Shown: in pieces, positions 1 through 11,070 of the stretch
How positions within the stretch are numbered: the stretch's first letter is position 1
Layout: every line of letters begins with the position of its first letter
The notes under the pieces: generated by a model
What the model saw: only the letters and a program-made list of their open reading frames with translations
What the model was told of the DNA's origin: nothing
Database searches by the model: none
DNA from: JAICLK01 sp963742655
Lineage (GTDB): Bacteria > Patescibacteriota > Saccharimonadia > Saccharimonadales > UBA4665
NCBI GenBank assembly: GCA_963742655.1
Contig: CAVUMM010000005.1
Span: 124,001-188,000 of the forward strand
Direction: 5' to 3'
DNA: 64,000 bases
Translations under genes and position numbers: made by a program

Positions 1-1
1 G

Positions 2-298
2 CGCTTCGGCAAAAAGGCCAGCGAAATAGAGGATAAAAAGATCTGGCAAATAATCGCTCACAACATCGCAATCGGGCTTATAGACCAAATAGCACTTATG
101 CAACCCGATGTTATCGTGCTTGGAGGCGGTGTTGGAAGCCATTACGAAAAATTTCATGCATACCTGCAAAAATATCTTGATGAATATCAAAACCCTTTGT
201 TTACGGTACCCGTCATCAAACAGGCCGAACGCCCTGCCCTGGCGGTGCTATATGGGTGTTATGATTTAGCGAGGCAAACGTATGGAAAAACTGCTTAA
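2..298 (+). CDS. ROK family protein (sugar kinase-like), C-terminal part
   Basis: The gene enters from outside the window; the reading frame is open from base 2. The visible 98 residues include a VIVLGGGVG stretch, typical of the C-terminal ATP-binding lobe of ROK-family proteins (glucokinase-like sugar kinases or ROK repressors), and a closing helix. The catalytic N-terminal part is not visible, so kinase and regulator cannot be separated. The last 17 bases overlap the start of the next gene, so the two are probably translationally coupled. Confidence 0.7.
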   Translation, partial: RFGKKASEIEDKKIWQIIAHNIAIGLIDQIALMQPDVIVLGGGVGSHYEKFHAYLQKYLDEYQNPLFTVPVIKQAERPALAVLYGCYDLARQTYGKTA

Positions 299-785
299 AG
301 CGTTACGCCAAGATTTTCCCCAGATAACATTTACTATTGGCGATGCATTTTGTTGGTCACCGGTAACGAGCGAGGTCTTTTATAAAACCAATTACAAGCA
401 AGAAGACAACGCGAAGTTTTCCATCCTGCACGAGGTAGCACACGCCCTGCTCGGCCATAAACAATACGCTTCGGACTATCAGTTACTTCAGATCGAAATG
501 GCCGCTTGGGAATTTGCTTCGAAACTTGCTGAAAGTTACAGCCTCATCATAGACGACAACCATATTCAAAATTGCCTCGACACCTACCGGGACTGGCTGT
601 ACCGGCGCTCAATCTGCCCTAATTGCAGTAGCAAAAGTATACAATCTGATGATTTGGCGTACTATCAATGCTTTAACTGTCATAGCCGCTGGTCTGTTGC
701 CACCTCAAAGTTCTGCCGGCCCTATCGCCAATACAGCATAAATAAAAAATCGCCAGCAACAGCCGTTGCGAGCGATTCTTATTAG
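282..785 (+). CDS. ImmA/IrrE-like zinc metallopeptidase with C-terminal zinc ribbon
   Basis: 167 residues. The zincin motif HEVAH is at residues 50-54, followed by the helix LLGH and an acidic MAAWE segment (about 73-77) that could give the third zinc ligand, as in the ImmA/IrrE (DUF955) family. Two CxxC pairs (112/115 and 130/133) form a probable zinc ribbon. Family members are cytoplasmic proteases that cleave repressors or have housekeeping roles. No phage repressor lies next to it, so the substrate is unknown. The start overlaps the end of the ROK gene. The 3' end overlaps the terminator of the convergent KGG gene. Confidence 0.7.
   Translation: MEKLLKALRQDFPQITFTIGDAFCWSPVTSEVFYKTNYKQEDNAKFSILHEVAHALLGHKQYASDYQLLQIEMAAWEFASKLAESYSLIIDDNHIQNCLDTYRDWLYRRSICPNCSSKSIQSDDLAYYQCFNCHSRWSVATSKFCRPYRQYSINKKSPATAVASDSY
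743..777 (-). terminator. Rho-independent terminator of the KGG stress-protein gene
   Basis: An inverted repeat with arms AATCGC and GCGATT plus an inner GCAAC/GTTGC pairing is followed on the minus strand by a run of six T. It lies 27 nt after the stop codon of the minus-strand gene and inside the 3' coding end of the convergent peptidase gene. Confidence 0.75.
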
Positions 786-803
786 CTATTAAATACTACT
801 TAT

Positions 804-1010
804 TTAAGCAGTCTTCGTAGCTTTTTTGGTGCGGCGAGAGATGCGACCACCCTTAGCGCCAGCCTTGCGAGCCAGCTCACGGTTAGCGTAAAAACCGCCA
901 GTCGTACCTTTTTTACCGCCCATTGCACCAATCCTTGCGTAAAAATCAGGACCGTGCTTCGATTTGTTGGTTGCGGCAGCAGCTTTGCCGCCAGCTTTGG
1001 TTCCAGCCAT
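804..1010 (-). CDS. KGG domain-containing small basic protein (stress-induced family)
   Basis: 68 residues, very basic and rich in Gly, Ala and Lys. It contains repeated GG-K/R motifs (MGGKKGTTGGFYAN and AGAKGGR), as in the KGG/GsiB general-stress family. Such proteins are thought to be nucleoid- or stress-associated; the exact function is not known. Expression signals are strong: AGGAGG 7 nt before the ATG, a consensus promoter 105-133 nt upstream and a terminator just after the gene. This suggests an abundant transcript with a leader of about 100 nt. Confidence 0.75.
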   Translation of the reverse strand: MAGTKAGGKAAAATNKSKHGPDFYARIGAMGGKKGTTGGFYANRELARKAGAKGGRISRRTKKATKTA

Positions 1011-1114
1011 AATCAGGACCTCCTTATTAATAATACTCCGATTTCGCTTATGGAAATAAAAAGGCTTCGTTTTTCTTGACGAAACCCTCAGCTTTCCCAG
1101 ACGAAATTATGCTT

Positions 1115-1143
1115 ATGATATCACGCTAACCCGCTCATGTCAA
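1115..1143 (-). promoter_or_regulatory. Sigma-70 type promoter of the KGG gene
   Basis: On the minus strand TTGACA and TATCAT are separated by exactly 17 bases. It drives a leader of about 98 nt ending in AGGAGG and the ATG at 1010. Confidence 0.75.
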
Positions 1144-1212
1144 CAATCTTAGAGAAGATTATTTGAAATTGCACAAAGTTAAGATTCACTTTTAACTTTG
1201 TGCTTCCTATTC

Positions 1213-1264
1213 AGGAAAAGAGCAGCGAGCAAAGCGAGTGTTGAGAAAAACGTAGTTTGTCTAA
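1213..1264 (+). repeat. tRNA-associated repeat family, copy a (near 5S)
   Basis: Contains the bipartite signature GGAAAAGAGCAGCG plus a hairpin TGAGAAAAACGTAGTTTGTC. The same pattern recurs at 5807, 24923, 35278 and 46605. This copy lies between the KGG promoter and the 5S terminator. It has no coding potential. Confidence 0.6.
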
Positions 1265-1272
1265 ACATAAGA

Positions 1273-1304
1273 AAAAGAACCTCCTATTCGGAAGTTCTTT
1301 TTAT
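1273..1304. terminator. Bidirectional hairpin terminator between KGG gene and 5S
   Basis: Arms AAGAAC and GTTCTT with flanking A and T runs on both sides can terminate in either direction. It is probably a second-line terminator for the rRNA transcript coming from the right. The rest of 1144-1379 holds only this hairpin, the repeat copy and the 5S terminator. Confidence 0.6.
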
Positions 1305-1341
1305 TGCAAGAAATCATTTGGTAATAATTTCATAAGCGTAA

Positions 1342-1372
1342 ATTAAAGGCCCCCTATTCGGAGGCCTTTAAT
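1342..1372 (-). terminator. Rho-independent terminator of the 23S-5S operon
   Basis: Stem TAAAGGCC/GGCCTTTA directly after the 5S 3' end on the minus strand, followed by a T-rich stretch. Confidence 0.7.
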
Positions 1373-1379
1373 ATAATTC

Positions 1380-1489
1380 GGCACCGTGCTATTTTCCCAG
1401 GGGTGAGCCCCAAGTATTGTAACCGCTGCGAGGCTTAACTGCTGTGTTCGGCATGGGAACAGGTGTTTCCCTCGCGCCATGGGCACCGA
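1380..1489 (-). rRNA. rrf: 5S ribosomal RNA
   Basis: The minus strand shows the typical 5S core, including CCGAACACAGCAGTTAAG and a closing terminal helix (GGTGCC / GGCACC). It lies about 240 nt after the 23S gene; the spacer holds no tRNA. Ends are estimated to within a few bases. Confidence 0.9.
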
Positions 1490-1612
1490 AGTCTAGCGCT
1501 TCGAGTAATGGATTCTTGCTTGATTGGTGATGACGTCTGTTTATGGATAAGTCCATAATAACTCACTCTACGCCAAACCAAACTTCGATGTCAATGTGAT
1601 ATTTCGCACTGC

Positions 1613-1730
1613 GTTTAATTGTTAAAGCATCTTAGACAAACGGATGTTTATCATATGATAAACACCAATAACTAGTCAATGCACTTCCTCTCGATCCAAA
1701 CCACAAAATGTGCACGAATCAGAGATCGTA

Positions 1731-1745
<15 letters not shown>
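1613..1745 (-). other. 3' arm of the 23S rRNA processing stem
   Basis: The sequence after 23S pairs with the sequence before it (5126-5240). One block of about 20 nt around TTGACTAGTTATTGG, a second around CCGTTTGTCTAA and a short ACTTTTTACGAT block next to the mature ends all have complements in the 5' flank. This is the expected RNase III-type precursor stem and shows that 23S is processed independently of 16S. Confidence 0.75.
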
Positions 1746-5125
<3,380 letters not shown>

Positions 5126-5130
<5 letters not shown>

Positions 5131-5240
5131 TTTACGATTGACAATGAGACAAAACCGAAGTCTTACTCATTACGTGCAATTGACTAGTTATTGGTGATTA
5201 CCCAATAACTGCCGTTTGTCTAATTGCTTTTTCAATTAAA
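5126..5240 (-). other. 5' arm of the 23S rRNA processing stem
   Basis: Complement of the 3' flank at 1613-1745: blocks around CCAATAACTAGTCAA, TTAGACAAACGG and ATCGTAAAAAGT pair with it. It also contains a partial copy (about 5137-5168) of the TGAGACAAAAC hairpin of the tRNA-associated repeat family. Confidence 0.75.
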
Positions 5241-5367
5241 CTTATCCAAATTTTTAAGGCTCTAAACTCTAGGACACCCACATACTGACATGTTCCTGAT
5301 GCTTGAGTTTACGTTTGAAATTCATTATCCAGGGCAAGAATCTCTCGCCTAAACTCAAGCTCATGGC

Positions 5368-5396
5368 ATTCTACCAGGAATAACAGAGGCGGTCAA
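5368..5396 (-). promoter_or_regulatory. Promoter of the 23S-5S operon
   Basis: TTGACC and TAGAAT separated by 17 bases on the minus strand, about 240 nt upstream of the mature 23S 5' end. With the 16S gene more than 4 kb away, this is the likely dedicated 23S promoter. Confidence 0.75.
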
Positions 5397-5505
5397 GCAT
5401 ATTTTGATGCAATATTTGCTACACTATGACACCTGATGAATCGCGCAACTTTACGCACTAAGCGATAATAAATGCACATTTCACATCCCTGTTGCGCCCG
5501 CTTTC

Positions 5506-5534
5506 TTGTCTTATGCCCATTTATTCGGTAGAAT
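5506..5534 (+). promoter_or_regulatory. Promoter of tRNA-Ala
   Basis: TTGTCT, 17 bases, TAGAAT. The tRNA-Ile gene has the same -35 box, the same spacing and a TAAAAT -10 box (6756-6784). In both, a shared hairpin begins 3 nt after the -10 box. Confidence 0.7.
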
Positions 5535-5536
5535 AT

Positions 5537-5564
5537 GCCGGTAGTTTCCCGCTGGGATTACCCA
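5537..5564 (+). promoter_or_regulatory. Shared 5' hairpin of the tRNA-Ala transcript
   Basis: CCGGTA, TTTCCC, TGGGATTACCC: GGTA...CCC pairs with GGG...TACC. An almost identical segment lies at 6787-6815 before tRNA-Ile, at the same distance from its promoter, so both primary transcripts should begin with this hairpin. The two tRNAs themselves are unrelated, so recent duplication of whole genes does not explain it. Confidence 0.55.
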
Positions 5565-5616
5565 ATTTCACAAACCAAGGAGCGAAGTCGACTGTTGCGG
5601 AATTGAGAGGAGGAGC

Positions 5617-5736
5617 ATGGCGCCAGGCCGAAGCTTTTTGCGAAAGCAAAAACGAGGTAGGCGCGTCGGTCCGACTCGGGGTCCCCAAAAACAAACCAGC
5701 GCAGAGTTTGTTTTGGGGTATGGCGCGGGGACATAG
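5617..5736 (+). CDS. Candidate 39-residue basic peptide overlapping tRNA-Ala
   Basis: An ATG 5 nt after AGGAGG opens a 39-codon frame (starts MAPGRSFLRKQKRGRR) whose stop codon TAG lies inside the tRNA-Ala gene. The peptide is strongly basic in its first half. It sits between the tRNA promoter and the tRNA, so it would be translated from the tRNA precursor. The good ribosome site is the main evidence; I recognise no family. The frame also contains a CCCCAAAA/TTTTGGGG hairpin (about 5689-5718). It could be chance. Confidence 0.35.
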   Translation: MAPGRSFLRKQKRGRRVGPTRGPQKQTSAEFVLGYGAGT

Positions 5737-5803
5737 CTCAGCTGGCTAGAGCACCTGCTTTGCAAGCAGGGGGTCCGGGGTTCGAATCCCCGTGTCTCCA
5801 CCA
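5727..5803 (+). tRNA. tRNA-Ala (TGC), CCA encoded
   Basis: Acceptor GGGGACA/TGTCTCC, anticodon stem CCTGC/GCAGG with loop TTTGCAA (anticodon TGC), T-arm GGTTCGAATCC, encoded CCA. Opposite in strand to the rRNA genes on either side. Confidence 0.97.
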
Positions 5804-5806
5804 CCG

Positions 5807-5901
5807 TAATGAGACAAAACTACGTTACTCAAGCCCCAAAAAATCTAAAGATTTTCCGGGGGCCCCTGAGTTTCTCATCGCTGCGCTGCTCTTTTTGCTT
5901 T
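5807..5901 (-). repeat. tRNA-associated repeat family, copy d (after tRNA-Ala)
   Basis: Read on the minus strand it begins AAAAAGAGCAGCG and ends ACGTAGTTTTGTCTCAT, with a long variable hairpin (GCCCC...GGGGGC) in between. It starts 3 nt after the tRNA-Ala CCA. Confidence 0.65.
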
Positions 5902-5910
5902 AGTGGACAA

Positions 5911-5940
5911 AAGTTCCCGAAGTAAATTCGGGAACTTTTT
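5911..5940 (+). terminator. Terminator after tRNA-Ala
   Basis: Perfect stem AAGTTCCCGAA/TTCGGGAACTT with a 5-nt loop and a following T run. The -10 box of the next gene (TATAAT, 5945-5950) starts directly behind it. Confidence 0.8.
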
Positions 5941-5980
5941 ATGATATAATATGCTCACAAGGCTTTGGGGGATGCGTGAC

Positions 5981-6475
5981 ATGACTCAGCTAAAGCTGCC
6001 AACAAAATTGCTTAGTACTGGGGGCATTTTTCTGGCGGTTTTGGGACTGATTTCGGTGGCCTTTGCCGAGCCGAAATTGGCGGACAGTTCCTTTGTTTCG
6101 CACAATAATGTTGCGCAGCAAAACGGCGCATTTTCAGCCCGCTCGTCCAACCAAATTGGCCAAGACGATTCAGCATTCATGCCTACCGCCAATCTCCAAT
6201 CACAGGCCGCGAAAACGGCCGAGACGAACATTCAAGCCCCGCCAAGCACTAGCACAATTACCACTTCCAGCCACATCAAAATTGTGTCGCCGCCCACACC
6301 AATTCCGTGCCCAAAATGCCACGCAACCGAAACCCAATTACGCCACGGCTCGCCGTGCCACTATTACTGCCGGCCAATCCAGCCGCCACAATGCGCGCCC
6401 TGCGGCGGCTTCCACAAAGTCAGCGACTCCGAATCCGCCGACCACATTGCCTGCCCAATGTACTGTGTGGAATAA
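5981..6475 (+). CDS. Secreted cysteine-rich protein of unknown function
   Basis: About 164 residues from the chosen ATG. A hydrophobic signal segment (LLSTGGIFLAVLGLISVAFA) is followed by a long Ser/Thr/Gln/Ala-rich linker. A cysteine-dense C-terminal domain contains CPKC, CHYYC, CAPC and CPMYC. This pattern suggests an exported, disulfide- or metal-stabilised domain on a flexible stalk. Upstream ATGs at 5951 and 5972 are in frame, but 5951 touches the TATAAT box. 5981 follows GGGGG by 9 nt. I recognise no family. It sits alone between two tRNA units. Confidence 0.6.
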   Translation: MTQLKLPTKLLSTGGIFLAVLGLISVAFAEPKLADSSFVSHNNVAQQNGAFSARSSNQIGQDDSAFMPTANLQSQAAKTAETNIQAPPSTSTITTSSHIKIVSPPTPIPCPKCHATETQLRHGSPCHYYCRPIQPPQCAPCGGFHKVSDSESADHIACPMYCVE

Positions 6476-6509
6476 TTAGACTCAATGGCGATCAACTACT
6501 GGTGCGGGC

Positions 6510-6770
6510 ATGTCTGAAAACTTCCATTCACAAGAGCTAGAAACCGAAAGAACTTTAACCATACTTTATTGCGACTCATTGATTCCGGGGTTTACATATC
6601 AGCCGCGAGCACAAGCCGAAGCCGAGCAAGACAGACACCTTCGAGAAGCTTTGGGCGACGAAGATTACGCGCAGCATATAGCAGAACAAGCAGAACTTCT
6701 CGCCCGGGCATATGCGCGGAGACCCGGCTTAATAAGAACAATGTCCAGTCATATCTTGTCTAATAGTTAG
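6510..6770 (+). CDS. Small acidic hypothetical protein
   Basis: 86 residues, rich in Glu and Ala, with a helical middle part (QAEAEQDRHLREALGDEDYAQHIAEQAEL). The ribosome site is weak (GGTG before the ATG). Its last codons overlap the -35 region of the tRNA-Ile promoter. No family recognised; the reading could be spurious. Confidence 0.4.
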   Translation: MSENFHSQELETERTLTILYCDSLIPGFTYQPRAQAEAEQDRHLREALGDEDYAQHIAEQAELLARAYARRPGLIRTMSSHILSNS

Positions 6771-6784
6771 TTTTTCGCTAAAAT
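6756..6784 (+). promoter_or_regulatory. Promoter of tRNA-Ile
   Basis: TTGTCT, 17 bases, TAAAAT, the same arrangement as the tRNA-Ala promoter at 5506-5534. Confidence 0.7.
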
Positions 6785-6786
6785 AC

Positions 6787-6815
6787 ACCGGTAAGTTTCC
6801 CTTTGGGATTACCCG
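6787..6815 (+). promoter_or_regulatory. Shared 5' hairpin of the tRNA-Ile transcript
   Basis: ACCGGTAAGTTTCCC and TGGGATTACCC match the hairpin before tRNA-Ala. The mature tRNA starts 7 nt later. Confidence 0.55.
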
Positions 6816-6822
6816 CAAACTC

Positions 6823-6899
6823 GGGCGATTAGCTCAGCTGGTTAGAGCGCGTCACTGATAATGACGAGGTCGGAGGTTCAAGTCCCCCATCGCCCACCA
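6823..6899 (+). tRNA. tRNA-Ile (GAT), CCA encoded
   Basis: Acceptor GGGCGAT/ATCGCCC, anticodon stem CGTCA/TGACG with loop CTGATAA (GAT), T-arm GGTTCAAGTCC, encoded CCA. The protease gene starts 20 nt downstream on the same strand without an obvious ribosome site. Confidence 0.97.
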
Positions 6900-6919
6900 A
6901 CTTCACTAGATCATGCAAC

Positions 6920-7708
6920 ATGAAGCTCAGTTTAAAACAGTTTGAAGAGCAAATCTTCTTTGCATCAGTGCGAATTGTCCCTGAAAGAGACAAAGGCAAA
7001 GGATCATCAATCGGTACAGGATTTATTTACTCGCTTAAGATTGACGATAAAAAGTCCGTCCTATTACTTATCTCAAATAGGCACGTACTCAAAGATTCGA
7101 AGCGATTAAGTCTTGTGTTAAATCGACAACAAAAGACGAAGCCCGCCCCACGATTGGGGGATACTATTCACTACAACTTAGAGAATTTCGCCCCGCTTTG
7201 TCATCCAGACAAAAGTGTGGACTTGGCCTGTATAAACATTTCGGGGATAACCAACGACCCATTAAACAAAGCTTTTTATAAAATTCTTCATAGCGAGGTG
7301 CTGTCTGGTCTAGCCGAAGATGGTTTGCCCGCAGGCAGCACCGTTTGGTTTGTCGGCTATCCGGAGAATAGATTCGATGTACGTAACAACTTACCGATTC
7401 TTCGCTCGGGAACTATCGCGAGTATACCAAGTGTTAACTTTAACGGTAAAAGACAGTTTATTATTGACGCTCAAGTATTCCCAGGTTCAAGTGGCAGCCC
7501 TGTCTTTACTATTATAGGAAACAACTACCGATTAACAGGAGTCGTCTCTCAAACCATGATACGTAATCAGGAAATACAGGTGTTGCCAGCCAATGTCGGG
7601 GTTGGTGTTGAGCAAGTGTTGGGGCTCGGCATAGTTATAAAAGCAAGCGAACTTGATAGGCTCTTCAAAAAAGTGGTCGAGCGCATGCGTGAGAAAAGTC
7701 GGCAATAA
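6920..7708 (+). CDS. Trypsin-like serine peptidase (chymotrypsin fold)
   Basis: 262 residues. The catalytic triad is readable: His55 in LISNRHV, Asp101 in VDLACI and Ser191 in GSSGSP. The protein has no signal peptide or PDZ domain, so it is a stand-alone cytoplasmic enzyme, shorter than DegP/HtrA. Relatives often occur in accessory or defence loci as effector proteases, but no partner gene is visible here. The gene begins 20 nt after tRNA-Ile and lacks a Shine-Dalgarno sequence, so it may be read through from the tRNA transcript. Confidence 0.75.
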   Translation: MKLSLKQFEEQIFFASVRIVPERDKGKGSSIGTGFIYSLKIDDKKSVLLLISNRHVLKDSKRLSLVLNRQQKTKPAPRLGDTIHYNLENFAPLCHPDKSVDLACINISGITNDPLNKAFYKILHSEVLSGLAEDGLPAGSTVWFVGYPENRFDVRNNLPILRSGTIASIPSVNFNGKRQFIIDAQVFPGSSGSPVFTIIGNNYRLTGVVSQTMIRNQEIQVLPANVGVGVEQVLGLGIVIKASELDRLFKKVVERMREKSRQ

Positions 7709-7728
7709 AAGAGCCCTCCGCAATTGGG

Positions 7729-8649
7729 CTACGATTGGTTGGCTTGTTCGATGGTGTGGCCTACGGCTAGTCTGCTAGTGAAGTACTGGGGGACCCAGCC
7801 AAAATGGATTCTAATCCGGCTAGTGTCGACGCGTGAGGCATAGAGGTCCGGGCTGCCTTCGTTTTTCATGAGCTGAACTGAATCGCCTAACTCGTAGGCT
7901 TGCGCTACAAGCTCCGCCAGTTCTCCATTACTCATAGAATCATCTGCGCCAACATTGCAGAGAAACGCGGGCTGTTGATCATCGTCGATACGCGGTTGCT
8001 CGGTCGCAAGCTGGATCAGCGCCCAGGCGATGTCTTCGGCGTGTAAATAACCCCGGCGACTTTCCAACGGGCCGCGAACCGGCTCGAACGGCTCGCCGTC
8101 CCTGGCCTTTGCCGCTCGTTCCATAAGCTGTGCCAATAGTTGCTTCTCGGGCATGTGGCGGCCGACGATATTACCTGCTTGCGCTATGGTAACGGGTATT
8201 CTGCCGATTTTACGATCATTATATTGCCCAGCGAATAATCGCTCCACTACTTTGCCGTAGGCATACGGTGGCAACGTTCCATGTGTCGCCTCGTATTCCT
8301 CAACCGGCAGCCGATCTTGGGGCACGGCACCCATTACAGCCACTGAACCCATCAGCACGCAGCGCTGCAAATCAATCCGCTTTGCCGCAACTTGCTCGAG
8401 AATCGTAACACCAAAGCTTTCATATGGGGGATTTGCCTTGCCTGTAGCGGCACCGGCGCAGTTAATAACGGCATCGGGCCGTACGCTTTGCAGCACGCTA
8501 CCGATCGATTGCTGATAGTTCAGGTCGACCCTGCGATCAAACCCATCACCACGACCGACCATAATCGGATGGTGCGGAGTATCATCGCGAAGCTGCCTGC
8601 AAACTTCCTGACCAATCATCCCACCAGCACCGAAAACCATAACTTTCAT
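7729..8649 (-). CDS. NAD-dependent epimerase/dehydratase (extended SDR)
   Basis: About 306 residues. The N-terminal Rossmann motif FGAGGMIG and the catalytic YAYGK (YxxxK) define the extended short-chain dehydrogenase/reductase family, usually acting on nucleotide sugars. The start MKVMVFG is preceded by GGGAGAA at a suitable distance, so I prefer it to an ATG 27 bases upstream. The substrate cannot be told. It lies alone in the 16S-23S interval. Confidence 0.75.
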   Translation of the reverse strand: MKVMVFGAGGMIGQEVCRQLRDDTPHHPIMVGRGDGFDRRVDLNYQQSIGSVLQSVRPDAVINCAGAATGKANPPYESFGVTILEQVAAKRIDLQRCVLMGSVAVMGAVPQDRLPVEEYEATHGTLPPYAYGKVVERLFAGQYNDRKIGRIPVTIAQAGNIVGRHMPEKQLLAQLMERAAKARDGEPFEPVRGPLESRRGYLHAEDIAWALIQLATEQPRIDDDQQPAFLCNVGADDSMSNGELAELVAQAYELGDSVQLMKNEGSPDLYASRVDTSRIRIHFGWVPQYFTSRLAVGHTIEQANQS

Positions 8650-8741
8650 GCGTTGTTTCTCCCAGAATATAGACACTATTATCTACAGATTCGGCCCGGC
8701 ATCAAAATAAAAAGAGCTCTCACGCAATTAGCCGTGGATTT

Positions 8742-9089
8742 CTAGCTATGTTTGTCAATGTAATCAGCCAATTCCCGTAATCTCGTAGGATCATCTTTTG
8801 CGAGGCCAAGAACCGTATTGCAATTCATGCACAACCAGCCTCTAAAATCGCCGGATTCGTGGTCATGGTCATATGCTACACGAACCGAACTGCCGCATAC
8901 CAAACATATGCCCGGATTCGGCTCATGGTATCTAAATTTATTGCCATTAATTCTGCGGTATTCTTTGACCGCAAGAGTACAACGGTACTGACTGCCTTTT
9001 TTGTTAATTTTTACCAGACCGCAACTAGAGCAGTTTGCCATCCGGCTTTCTTGATCTATGCTACTCAAACGATGAAGCCATTTTCCCAT
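8742..9089 (-). CDS. Endonuclease VII-like (HNH/His-Me finger) protein
   Basis: About 115 residues. An N-terminal CSSC and a second CLVC pair with a later CMNC form zinc sites around YDHDHESGDFRGWLC. This matches the recombination endonuclease VII fold of phage T4 gp49 and related Holliday-junction or HNH nucleases. The frame opens further upstream, but that part is the 16S terminator, so a start at 9089 (MGKW) or 9041 (MANC, preceded by AAGAAAG) is more likely. Such genes are usually phage- or mobile-element-derived. Confidence 0.65.
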   Translation of the reverse strand: MGKWLHRLSSIDQESRMANCSSCGLVKINKKGSQYRCTLAVKEYRRINGNKFRYHEPNPGICLVCGSSVRVAYDHDHESGDFRGWLCMNCNTVLGLAKDDPTRLRELADYIDKHS

Positions 9090-9106
9090 AATCTTTATAA
9101 ATAAAT

Positions 9107-9136
9107 CAAAAAAGAGCCCAAAAAGGGCTCTTTTTC
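9107..9136 (-). terminator. Rho-independent terminator of the 16S rRNA gene
   Basis: AAAAAGAGCCC/GGGCTCTTTTT stem and T run on the minus strand, after the 16S processing stem and before any 23S sequence. It shows that 16S transcription ends here. Confidence 0.8.
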
Positions 9137-9197
9137 TAAAAGCGCTCTCGCAATTGCGCTCTTGTGGCTCAGCTTCCTCCCCCAACCGAAGATTTTT

Positions 9198-9228
9198 AAA
9201 AACTGAGTAGTGCAGATCAACGTCAGTT
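9198..9228 (-). other. 3' arm of the 16S rRNA processing stem
   Basis: About 30 nt complementary to 10928-10958, with two or three mismatches or wobbles. This is the expected RNase III-type stem enclosing 16S only. Confidence 0.75.
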
Positions 9229-9361
9229 GTCGTTGTCAGAAACTGATATCTCGGCCATCCGAAGATGGAAATGTAAATTGTCAGTACTGAAGTTTACGAT
9301 TTACCGAGATCGACCTAGCTCCAGCAAGTGATTGCTCGCTTACTGCTAGTTTTCTCCCTAG

Positions 9362-10855
<1,494 letters not shown>

Positions 10856-10927
10856 GAATTTGATCTTATGCTATCAGTCAGAATCTGACTTACTTTTAAA
10901 GAGTCGGAATAAAAACATGTCAAAATG

Positions 10928-10958
10928 AACTGACGTTGATTTGCACTACTCAATTTTT
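10928..10958 (-). other. 5' arm of the 16S rRNA processing stem
   Basis: Complementary to 9198-9228 (AACTGACGTTGAT...GCACTACTCA...TTTTT). Confidence 0.75.
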
Positions 10959-11020
10959 AAGGCTCACTTTTAGCGAAATCAGAAGCTGAATCTAACAGAC
11001 TTCCCTCGAAAGCTCGTCAC

Positions 11021-11049
11021 ATCATATCTGGTAAAACAGATAATGTCAA
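11021..11049 (-). promoter_or_regulatory. Promoter of 16S rRNA
   Basis: TTGACA, 17 bases, TATGAT on the minus strand, about 170 nt upstream of mature 16S. It is the best sigma-70 match in the window, as expected for rRNA. Confidence 0.8.
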
Positions 11050-11070
11050 CTAGAATGGTTGTAGTTTTTG

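Noticed and set aside
5568..5804. Minus-strand frame beginning MVETRGFEPRTPCLQS
   Set aside because: It is the antisense of tRNA-Ala, a well-known annotation artefact.
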